This document shows positions 17,691 to 24,833 of a stretch of 64,000 nucleotides of DNA, piece by piece (the stretch's first letter is position 1; every line of letters begins with the position of its first letter). Where the stretch lies: the NCBI GenBank assembly GCA_002162675.1, contig MAAE01000042.1, positions 1 to 64,000 of the forward strand, read 5' to 3'. Source of the stretch: Colwellia sp. 39_35_sub15_T18 (GTDB lineage: Bacteria; Pseudomonadota; Gammaproteobacteria; Enterobacterales; Alteromonadaceae). The position numbers and the translations under genes were made by a program. The notes under the pieces were generated by a model. That model did no database searches. It saw nothing but the letters and a program-made list of their open reading frames with translations, and was not told the origin of the DNA.

Positions 17691-18001
17691 TATGGTTTTA
17701 TCCCAAACTCTCTGATTTCAGAAACAAGAGAACTTGTGCTCTTGTCTCGAAGTGTGTGAAAACTTTCGTAAACGACTATTAGTTTGGATTGAAAAAAATC
17801 TTCATTTGCAAGCTGAATTATCGCATTCATCCATTTGCTATAAGTAGTATACTTGTCCGCCATTATAAGTATTTCATGGCTTAGAGCAGAATTATTATGG
17901 TAGGAAAAATAAGCTAAATCATCAATAATTTCGGTTAACCTCTCGTATGCACCGCCATATGCCCATGAATGACTTCTGAATAAGTTATATCTATGTTTCA
18001 C
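17690..18001 (-). CDS. Compact TIR-like (ThsB/DUF1863-type) protein
   Basis: The 103-residue protein begins YNLFRSHSWAYGGAYERL, the first strand and loop of TIR-like DUF1863/ThsB proteins (usual form YNLFISHSW). It continues with YFSYHNNSA and ADKYTTYSKWMNAIIQLA, matching the later NYSV and YSKW-IEIA blocks. The stretch that normally lies between these blocks (about 20 residues with a helix and strand) seems missing, so this is a short version or a decayed one. The start is GTG 18001; the ribosome site is weak. It is coupled to the RipA-like gene. ThsB-type proteins make signalling nucleotides in Thoeris defence. Confidence 0.6.
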   Translation of the reverse strand: MKHRYNLFRSHSWAYGGAYERLTEIIDDLAYFSYHNNSALSHEILIMADKYTTYSKWMNAIIQLANEDFFQSKLIVVYESFHTLRDKSTSSLVSEIREFGIKP

Positions 18002-18098
18002 AGCGGTTATCTCTAACGGTTTGACGTAAAGTGCGTTTTGTGGCGCTCACTCAATAGTGAGTTACTATTTATTATTCTTCCAGTATTTTTGCTTGTTA

Positions 18099-19439
18099 CT
18101 ATCTTTTACCTGCATAGCATCTATTTTTTTCAGCCTTTGACCAACCATAAATAAAGGTAGTAAAAGGCGCCCATATATAAGCAAAAATAGCTACAATTTG
18201 TGCTAGCCAAAAGTCGGAAGCATATTCTCCTCCAATTAAGGCATATTCAGTCATAAACTCCCATGATTGAAAAAGCACGACATAATATAGATACCATGCC
18301 CAGAGAATAAGTATTAAGCCCATTGTAAAGTGCAAATACTCACCACTTATATTCAACTTAACAGAGCCTTGGCCATAGATAACACCAGCAAATATTGATG
18401 TTAGAAAGAAAAATAGTAAATTTAATGTGCCGGGCATATCTTCGAATTTAAGAGTCATGAAACCATGCGTAACGCCAAACATACCGTATACGCCTATAGT
18501 TAGTAACAGAAAGAGCGTAACCCTAAATAAGTTTGATTTATTTTCGATTCGCACATCGGGCTTACGATCAGGATTTCCTGCACCTTTAAAAGCCCCTTTG
18601 AGATATCCTCGGAAACTAGAAGTTTCTACCTGTTTTCCTAACCCTAACATTGCAGCACCAATGGATTTGGCACCTTTCCCTTCTCCTCCAGAAAAATAGA
18701 TAAAGCGCAGTTTTTTGGAATATTTAGGCATAGTAGCACCTGACAAAGAATAGAAAAACTTACTGAATTTTCTATATCGTACTTCGATCAGCTCTTTGTC
18801 CTGAGGGCCAGGAAAACGCACAAAAAGAATCACGCTTTCGAGTTTATTCGCTTCTATTATCTGCTCAATCTCCCACTTTAATCCTGGTGTTTCACCAATC
18901 CGACTAACAATTATTTGAGATTTAGTAATATAGTCACGAATGGTACTTTTCCATTCATCTACTGTCGTAGTTAGTTTTGATGAGCCTAAACTGGGCGAGT
19001 ATCCTGATGCATTTAAGCCTATAAAAGGTCCAAGTTGATGGACTTGCATTGCAATATCTGATTCAAATGAAGGTTTTTTATATATAGCTTTCGTGATCCA
19101 AAACCAAGGATTTAGCCCACCTATAGATTCGGTAATATTAAACTTATCATGTGTATCTGAATCAGTGAGAAATGGGCGTAAATAGAGTATTGGCGTCCTT
19201 TTATCTTGATTAATTATTGATTCAGCTGCTGGCGCCCCAGATCTTAGTTTTTCTTGGATTTCATCTTTTACAATTAAGCCGATAACAACAAAAATAAAAA
19301 CAATAAAATAACCCAACAATCGGCTCTGAATACCGTCGACTTTCGAGTACTCTCCAATCAAGAGAAATACTGTGACTGCAATAGTAACGAATACTAAGGT
19401 TGGAAGGCAGCCAGATTGTACAGGTATTGATTTATTCAC
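18099..19439 (-). CDS. Multi-pass membrane protein with TIR/nucleotidase-like core
   Basis: I chose GTG 19439, which overlaps the stop codon of the 71-residue gene (GTGA), over ATG 19502 inside that gene. The 446-residue protein has two N-terminal membrane helices (about 11-29, 41-58), a soluble core (about 82-215) and four C-terminal helices (about 304-323, 338-355, 370-390, 411-431). The core has ILYLRPF, GPFIGLNASG, EWKSTIRDYITKSQIIVSRIGETPGLKWEI and ESVILFVRFPG, in the order strand, loop, helix, strand expected for a TIR- or deoxyribosyltransferase-like Rossmann domain, with WE in the place of a catalytic acid. I do not know a named family. Confidence 0.6.
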   Translation of the reverse strand: MNKSIPVQSGCLPTLVFVTIAVTVFLLIGEYSKVDGIQSRLLGYFIVFIFVVIGLIVKDEIQEKLRSGAPAAESIINQDKRTPILYLRPFLTDSDTHDKFNITESIGGLNPWFWITKAIYKKPSFESDIAMQVHQLGPFIGLNASGYSPSLGSSKLTTTVDEWKSTIRDYITKSQIIVSRIGETPGLKWEIEQIIEANKLESVILFVRFPGPQDKELIEVRYRKFSKFFYSLSGATMPKYSKKLRFIYFSGGEGKGAKSIGAAMLGLGKQVETSSFRGYLKGAFKGAGNPDRKPDVRIENKSNLFRVTLFLLLTIGVYGMFGVTHGFMTLKFEDMPGTLNLLFFFLTSIFAGVIYGQGSVKLNISGEYLHFTMGLILILWAWYLYYVVLFQSWEFMTEYALIGGEYASDFWLAQIVAIFAYIWAPFTTFIYGWSKAEKNRCYAGKR

Positions 19440-19651
19440 GATATAGATCCTAGAATAATAATCGTCGCCACAAAGAACAAGACCGATAGGAGATAAAGCC
19501 ATTTAGATATGCTATCTCTTTTTTTTGCGGACACTTCGAGTGCCTCACGAATCTCTAGGTCTGACTCACTTTGCAGTTCCGTTCGTATTTTTTTTGCTTG
19601 TTTTGATACAAAGAAGCCTCCTAGGGCAGATAAAATGGCATAAAGTAGCAT
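19436..19651 (-). CDS. Small two-helix membrane protein
   Basis: The 71-residue product has one membrane helix at the N-terminus (MLLYAILSALGGFFV), a charged middle (QAKKIRTELQSESDLEIREALEVSAKKRDS) and a second helix (LYLLSVLFFVATIIILG). ATG 19651 is preferred over an upstream ATG at 19684 because AAGGA lies eight bases before it. The stop overlaps the GTG start of the next gene. It should form a unit with that membrane protein; no family is recognised. Confidence 0.6.
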   Translation of the reverse strand: MLLYAILSALGGFFVSKQAKKIRTELQSESDLEIREALEVSAKKRDSISKWLYLLSVLFFVATIIILGSIS

Positions 19652-19977
19652 TTGTTTTCCTTTTAGCAGTTGATTCCCTAACAATTTATTAGACTGAAAC
19701 CTTCACGCTTTCTACGCTATGCCTCTGTCTGTTTTTTATTCTATTATTCCAACACTACGCCAATATAATGAATATTTCAAATGCTTAATAAAACACCTGT
19801 CAATAAGTCTCATGGGAAGGGAAGCTGAAAATTATTGGCTGATTTTTATAGGGTATTTAGTACTTGCCAAGTACATCATTACCGCGTGATCGCTTTAGCC
19901 CAAAGTGGTAACACCCAACCTAACCAATGGCACAATTAGGTCGGAGCCTATTCAATTATGAGAGTTCAAAAATTAAC
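19652..19977. other. Gene-free stretch upstream of the membrane-protein cassette
   Basis: No convincing coding frame, tRNA or repeat with copies elsewhere in the window was found. It should hold the promoter for the minus-strand cassette. A weak CCTAA...TTAGG inverted repeat lies near 19917-19945. Confidence 0.4.
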
Positions 19978-20310
19978 GACTACAAATAAAGTACTTATCT
20001 GCGCACTTTAATCCCCCCCAAAAAAAACTATTTTCAAATACAGGCTTTAGTTCCTCTTCTAAGTGAGGCTATATTTAAAAAGCCATAGGGTTGGACACAT
20101 TCTCCATTAGGATTGGTCAAATATCGTTGTTCAAGCTGCTTTGGCGTTATTAATTCAGTTAATTCGAAGCCTAATGCCTTTCTGGTTGGCATTAGTTCTT
20201 GCGGATTAATACCATAAGTGACTGGCTCGCCCATTTTTTGTAATGATGATTTGAAGGCTTCACTACCGTGATAAATACCGCCGATAAAAATATCCGCATA
20301 TACTTCGTGA
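19978..20310 (-). pseudogene. Truncated duplicate of the methyltransferase gene 3' end
   Basis: This segment matches bases 23523-23855, the last third of the methyltransferase gene plus about 55 bases beyond its stop, including a run of C then A. The open part (20034-20234) encodes 66 residues, of which 55 by my count are identical to the intact copy. Homology continues upstream to GGIYHGSEAFKSSLQK and YADIF, then is lost; an in-frame TAA lies at about 20328-20330. There is no start region, no SAM-binding motif and no promoter, so it should be inactive. Confidence 0.85.
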
Positions 20311-20494
20311 AATGATGCTAAAGCATCTTACTCAGGTGCTTTTAACATTGGAGAAACTTAAACTCTATACCCCAAGCAATTTAAATTTTTTGTGAAGACA
20401 CTAATGATGGATGCGTTTTACAATATTAGAAACCCTCTTAATTTTATGAAAGTATTTGCGCAAAATGTTTCGTAATTTCAAGAAGGAAAAAATC

Positions 20495-20983
20495 ATGACT
20501 AAGATACGTAGTCCACAATTTGGTGCCATTTTGTTTCGTGCAAGTGAACTCATTGGTGCTCAAGGAGCAGAAGTTTTTGATCGCTTAGGCATTAGTCTTA
20601 ATGCAAATAAAATTTCAATAGTTCTCGCCTTACATGCTAAAGGGGCGCTTTCTTCGACTGAGTTAGCTCAGCATATCGGAGTGTCTCGTCAATTAATTGA
20701 AAGCCGTTTAAAATCAAGCGTCAAAGACGGGTTCTTCATCTCGTTGCCAGAACCAAAAGACTCCCGTAAACGGGTCTATAATATCTCCGATGATTCCAGA
20801 TCTGAAGCGGATCGCATTGTGTCAATCATGAAAGATTTTGAGCACGTATATTCAACTTTGTGGGAAGAGATAGGGGTCGAACTAGAGCATGCATTAAAAC
20901 TAATGGAAAGAGCGTTAGCTCGCAAGGCACTGACATACCGCCTTTGTGAAGATTTTCCAAAGTATTACGACGAAATAGAATAA
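20495..20983 (+). CDS. MarR-family transcriptional regulator
   Basis: The 162-residue protein has a winged helix-turn-helix in the middle (GALSSTELAQHIGVSRQLIESRLKSSVKDGFF, about residues 53-85) followed by the wing EPKDSRKRVYNIS and dimerisation helices. ATG 20495 is chosen over TTG 20456 because AAGGAAAA lies just upstream. MarR proteins usually repress nearby genes and respond to phenolic or oxidising compounds. The next gene downstream is broken, so its target is uncertain. Confidence 0.85.
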   Translation: MTKIRSPQFGAILFRASELIGAQGAEVFDRLGISLNANKISIVLALHAKGALSSTELAQHIGVSRQLIESRLKSSVKDGFFISLPEPKDSRKRVYNISDDSRSEADRIVSIMKDFEHVYSTLWEEIGVELEHALKLMERALARKALTYRLCEDFPKYYDEIE

Positions 20984-21068
20984 TAATAGCTGTTTATATA
21001 CAGACGTTAATTGCAAAAGAAGAATACCTCCTGATGCAGCAACAATAAAACAATAAATGGGATAAAAG

Positions 21069-21632
21069 ATGAAAAACATAATAAATATTTTAGTATTGAC
21101 GGGCATGATATCTTGGCAAGCTCAAGCGAATAAAGGAAATAACTTATCGTATGAGAAGCTATTACCCCAATATATTTCTTGGGCAATTGCCATTGATCAG
21201 AAAGGCCTGAAAATAGGTATCCCGCTAAATGAGAACGAAATATGATTAGCAAAAGAAATTGGCGTAAAATCTCCTGAAAAAGTAAGAGTTATCTATGTAG
21301 ATGAAGTGCCTTACTCTTATGAAAATGAAAATGAAAATGAAAATGAAAATGAAAACGAAAACTTAAAACAAATGGGTTTATCATTAGGGTTTATCGGCAA
21401 AGATATCATCAATCAAGCTCAAGTTTTTGGTTATTCGATATACGTTCGAAGAGATTATGAACTTGACTGTTCACGGATGGCTCACGAGCTAGTTCATGTT
21501 TTACAAATAGAAAGAGCAAGCTTTAGCGAAATTGTAGTACAACATATAAGCGACTTAAGCAAATACAGTTATGAAAACACACCACTTGAGGCCGAAGCCT
21601 TTAAAGCTAATAAAAAGTACGCAATTAAATAA
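21069..21632 (+). pseudogene. HExxH metallopeptidase-like exported protein, interrupted by TGA
   Basis: One continuous frame of 187 codons from ATG 21069 is split by a single TGA at 21243-21245. Before it lie a signal peptide (ending AQA) and 58 codons; after it the frame reads LAKEIGVKSPEKVRVIYVDEVP, then an (EN)7 tract, then RMAHELVHVLQIER with the zinc motif HELVH, and ends at 21632. The family as I remember it has a Trp at or near the broken position, so TGG to TGA is a simple explanation. Restart at GTG 21306 could still give the C-terminal half without signal peptide. No selenocysteine insertion hairpin is visible. Confidence 0.8.
21321..21362. repeat. Hexanucleotide repeat encoding (Glu-Asn)7
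   Basis: GAAAAT occurs five times and GAAAAC twice in tandem. Because the unit is six bases, gain or loss of copies keeps the frame and only changes the length of the EN tract in the interrupted HExxH protein. Confidence 0.93.
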
Positions 21633-21757
21633 AAAATTTAACAAGTCAGAGCAGCCTAATGCTGAAGCGTCGGTTGCTTTGACGTGTTGATTGGGGCGTT
21701 TTAATCTCCGGGAGTCAATGCCTATTCTGTGGGGTTATTTTAGTCAAAACACCTGCG

Positions 21758-22363
21758 CTAATTACTTACCGGCATTCTTAAGATAGTTTTTAATCGCTCC
21801 ATGGGAATACGTCGTGGATCTGAAATATAGATCTCGCAGTGTTCACCTGTCGCTGATAGCTGGTGCTCAGTAACGAAAGCTAACATCTGTTCTAATGTAC
21901 GGCTCTCCTCTTCGTATGAGCCGACATGCAACATCTGAATACAATGAGCAAACTCGTGCTCAATGAGTTTTACCTTGTTGATACTGACGGTTTTTCCTTT
22001 GGCTGTTAACGCGGTAGCAGCTTGCTCAATATCACTAATTTCTACCTGAGATGGCGTACGTATCATCAACTGCCAATGCCACTGTGATTTATCTTGTTCA
22101 CTTAAGCACTGTTTGTTGATAGACCAATATCTAGCTTCGAGTTTACAAATGACATAATCACCGAGATTATTCCTCTTTCGTGTCATTTTTACCGTATAAG
22201 CAACAGCATATAATGCAGTTACGGCATCATTAAAGTTATCTTCACCGGGACTACCAACGCCATTGATAACTAAGTAGTGTGCATTAGCAATATGGCAGCT
22301 CTGTGGCTTTTTTGGGGCAATATAATCGGCTTTGTGTAATTTAAATAAATCGATCTTATCCAT
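21758..22363 (-). CDS. GyrI-like small-molecule-binding protein
   Basis: The 201-residue protein matches the GyrI-like domain family of single-domain proteins: MDKIDLFKLHKADYIAPKKP at the start, YLVINGVGSPGE, then LMIRTPSQV and HEFAHCIQMLHVGSYEEE, and a C-terminal EIYISDPRR block. Such domains bind hydrophobic or cationic drugs. Its ATG overlaps the end of the AraC-type gene by eight bases, so it is coupled to that regulator, which itself carries a GyrI-like sensor. A drug-sequestering or accessory sensing role is inferred. Confidence 0.85.
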   Translation of the reverse strand: MDKIDLFKLHKADYIAPKKPQSCHIANAHYLVINGVGSPGEDNFNDAVTALYAVAYTVKMTRKRNNLGDYVICKLEARYWSINKQCLSEQDKSQWHWQLMIRTPSQVEISDIEQAATALTAKGKTVSINKVKLIEHEFAHCIQMLHVGSYEEESRTLEQMLAFVTEHQLSATGEHCEIYISDPRRIPMERLKTILRMPVSN

Positions 22364-23267
22364 GATTCAACTCCTTTAATGGTAAATAGATATCGGTGAT
22401 TAGTTCTTCAGGTTCGGTAGATTCGGGGTCATTTAGGTAGATTTCGAAACAAGGCTGGTCGGCAGATTCATGATCACTTTGGCTCAACCACTGACCAAAA
22501 AATTTCTGATAGGTTTCATTCAATGTTTCATAAGAGCCTATGTGAGTGGTTACTGCATAGCGGCCACTAGCAATCGATTTAAAACCTATCTCATCCGTCG
22601 TTGAAAATATTTCATCTACGCTAATACAGGCCTCGTAGCGAAGTAATTCTGGAGCAACCACGTCAGGGTCGTCATAACTCACCCCAATCATTTTTGCATT
22701 ACCGCCGAGTAAGCCCATCGGTGCAAGTGTACCGCAGAGCGTATCCCATGCGTGCCCACATTCTTTGTAGGGTCCTTGATGGGAAACATAAGCCACTAAC
22801 ATGTCATCAACTTGCTTTATCATTACTTTCATATTCAATTCCTTATCAATAAAAGGTTCAAAGGAGGAAATATGCTCATTGGTTACATAACGGATGCTAG
22901 AGAGTGATAAGCACGGAAACCTTGCCTGCTCAGATTTTCTGAACTTGGAAGGCAACAAACCTGCTCTGGCTTTAAAAGCTTTTGAAAAAGCCATGTCGCT
23001 TTCATAGCCAGCGCCAAGCGCTATATCTAATATGCTGGTAGTGCTAGTTCGAAGTTCAATAGCAGCACGCTCTAACCGTAAACGTCGAATTAACTCTTTT
23101 ACCGACTCACCTAACATGCCAGAAAATATTCTATGAAAATGATAACTTGAGAAGTTTGCCTGCTGTGCAAGCTCTGCTAAGGTCAATTCATTATCTAAAT
23201 TTTGCTGAATATAATTAACCACGTTAACCGTGCGGGTTATATACGATTGTTGTGTTTTTTTTCGCAT
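22356..23267 (-). CDS. AraC-family regulator with GyrI-like effector domain
   Basis: The protein has an N-terminal double helix-turn-helix of the AraC type (about 10-115, LTLAELAQQANFSSYHFHRIFS and SILDIALGAGYESDMAFSKAFKARAG) and a C-terminal GyrI-like ligand-binding domain (about 145-300). This is the Rob/SoxS-relative layout that responds to small molecules. ATG 23267 gives 303 residues; GTG 23282 would add five. It and the coupled GyrI-like gene form a small drug-response unit. No target site is evident. Confidence 0.88.
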   Translation of the reverse strand: MRKKTQQSYITRTVNVVNYIQQNLDNELTLAELAQQANFSSYHFHRIFSGMLGESVKELIRRLRLERAAIELRTSTTSILDIALGAGYESDMAFSKAFKARAGLLPSKFRKSEQARFPCLSLSSIRYVTNEHISSFEPFIDKELNMKVMIKQVDDMLVAYVSHQGPYKECGHAWDTLCGTLAPMGLLGGNAKMIGVSYDDPDVVAPELLRYEACISVDEIFSTTDEIGFKSIASGRYAVTTHIGSYETLNETYQKFFGQWLSQSDHESADQPCFEIYLNDPESTEPEELITDIYLPLKELNHG

Positions 23268-23577
23268 TATTTTCTTTTGCACTGCTCGTGAGATCCATTA
23301 GTAATATGAGGCATATTGCCGCAAATCCATACCAATCAGGTATGAAAGAATGCCAACAACTATTGTTGACTTGAGCTAGCATAGCGCTGACAGATAAATG
23401 AAAACTGATGGTTTTTGCGCATTTCAACTAACAATGACCGCTGAATACCTTGATAAACAGACTCTAAAATCAATATTTAGGTCGCTTTCGTATCAAAGTG
23501 ATTATCAGGTTTGATGATTTCGAACTACAAATAAATTATTCATCTGGTCACTTTACCCCCCCCAAAAAAAACTACTT

Positions 23578-24549
23578 TCAAATACAGGGTTTAGCTGCTC
23601 TTCTAAGCAAGGCGATGTTTAAAAAGCCATAGGGCTGGACACTTTCTCCATTAGGATTGGTCAAATACTGTTGTTCAAGCTGCTTTGGCGTTATTAATTC
23701 TGTTAATTCGAAGCCTAATACCTTCATGGTATGCATTAATTCTTGCTGATGAATACCATAAGTGACAGGCTCACCCATTTTTTGTAATGATGACTTAAAG
23801 GCTTCACTGCCGTGATAAGTGCCGCCAGTAAGAATATCGGCATAAGCATAGTCAAAAATAACTTGCGTGTTTTCGGGGAATAAGGCGGTAACAGCCAATA
23901 AATTTTTAAAGGCTGCTGCTTGTAAAAAATAAGAGACACCATCAATGATAAATAAGGTTTTTTTATTTTTATCAATTCCTTGGCTAACTAGCCAATCAAG
24001 ATCAAAGTTATCTTGGCCATTAAAGTCTGCGGCGCAATAGTGCACCGAGCTAATATCACTTGTACCATTTATATCATTGTCATGTTGAGTTGAAGCGGTT
24101 GCTCTGGTTGTGGTTCTTGTTTTGGCTCTTTTTTTGGTGAACTGCTGCATTGCGGCACGTTTACGGGCAATCATTTCAGGGTGATCTATTTCAAAGCATT
24201 GAATATTAGTTAATTGCTCACGAAAACGATAAGCTCTAGTGTCATAACCCGCCCCTAATATAACCAACTGTTCAGGCTTTTCATCATCAGCAAGTGCCTG
24301 TAACAACATATCATCAATGGCTCTTGATTTAGCCATAATATAAGGCATGCCTCCCGGGAGTTTTATGGTGTATATGGCTAAAATTAAAGATCGTATAACA
24401 GAAAACGACAGCATAAAACGCATGAGTTTAGACAAAAATACTGCCGCTATATAATCTTCGCTGCGAATTGTTGTGCCATTTTCTTTATAACCAAGGGTAC
24501 GTATTAACGCCATGCTTTCTGCTGACGACATTTTAGAAAATTTTTTCAT
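23578..24549 (-). CDS. Class I SAM-dependent methyltransferase (LCMT/TIGR00027-type)
   Basis: The 323-residue protein belongs to the leucine-carboxyl-methyltransferase-like family of bacterial methyltransferases. The SAM-binding motif is LVILGAGYDTRAYRF (about 95-108), followed by CFEIDHPEMIARK, where the acidic residue contacts the SAM ribose, and by FIIDGVSYFLQ. A Thr/Arg-rich insert lies near residues 140-153. Family members methylate small molecules or carboxylates. A PmrA/QseB-type box lies 48 bases upstream, which links it to the two-component system just upstream on the same strand. A broken copy of its 3' end lies at 19978-20310. Confidence 0.88.
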   Translation of the reverse strand: MKKFSKMSSAESMALIRTLGYKENGTTIRSEDYIAAVFLSKLMRFMLSFSVIRSLILAIYTIKLPGGMPYIMAKSRAIDDMLLQALADDEKPEQLVILGAGYDTRAYRFREQLTNIQCFEIDHPEMIARKRAAMQQFTKKRAKTRTTTRATASTQHDNDINGTSDISSVHYCAADFNGQDNFDLDWLVSQGIDKNKKTLFIIDGVSYFLQAAAFKNLLAVTALFPENTQVIFDYAYADILTGGTYHGSEAFKSSLQKMGEPVTYGIHQQELMHTMKVLGFELTELITPKQLEQQYLTNPNGESVQPYGFLNIALLRRAAKPCI

Positions 24550-24597
24550 ATCAAACGCTCTATTTATATTATTTAGTCAATAATATAAAACCTTAAG

Positions 24598-24614
24598 CTT
24601 AAAACAGCCTTAAG
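24598..24614 (-). promoter_or_regulatory. PmrA/QseB-type direct-repeat box (methyltransferase gene)
   Basis: Read on the minus strand the site is CTTAAG-GCTGT-TTTAAG, the same half-sites in the same order and spacing as before the hemolysin-family gene. A third CTTAAG follows at once. The box ends 48 bases before the start codon. Confidence 0.65.
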
Positions 24615-24679
24615 GCTTTAGCGACTATCAGGAGCAAAGCCGCTGGGGGCAACATGGCTGTTAGATTTGGATAAAAAAC

Positions 24680-24810
24680 GTAACTGTTCACCACCGAGTC
24701 GCGATGCTTCACAGAGGGGTCTTCGAACCTACACAGAGGCTTTGTTATCTTTGTGTAGTCTCGGTGTAGTGACCTCTGTGGTAAATATTTCTAAGCTGAA
24801 TAAATATAAA
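24680..24810. repeat. Dispersed repeat, long copy
   Basis: The outer parts of this 131-base element match the 79-base element at 54016-54094 almost exactly: GTAACTGTTCACCACCGAG and CGCGATGCTTCACAGAGG at the left, CTCTGTGGTAAATATT and CTAAGCTGAATAAATA at the right. It contains an extra inner part of about 52 bases with another ACACAGAGG and CTTTGTGTAG. CACAGAGG and CCTCTGTG are inverted, so it can fold. No coding frame lies inside. Non-autonomous mobile element or chromosomal repeat. Confidence 0.85.
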
Positions 24811-24833
24811 AAAACAACAATTACTTGATGGCA

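Noticed and set aside
18010-18075. CGTTAGA next to the TIR-like gene start and a CTCACT/AGTGAG hairpin look a little like an integron attC site.
   Set aside because: The simple sites GTTRRRY and RYYYAAC are not both present at proper distance, and no integrase gene is near.
21243-21245. TGA inside the HExxH gene as a selenocysteine codon.
   Set aside because: No hairpin of SECIS type follows directly and the position is not a redox site; a nonsense mutation is simpler.
20911-21252. Minus-strand frames of 63 and 81 residues across the MarR gene end and the start of the broken gene.
   Set aside because: They run against two better supported frames and have no conserved features.
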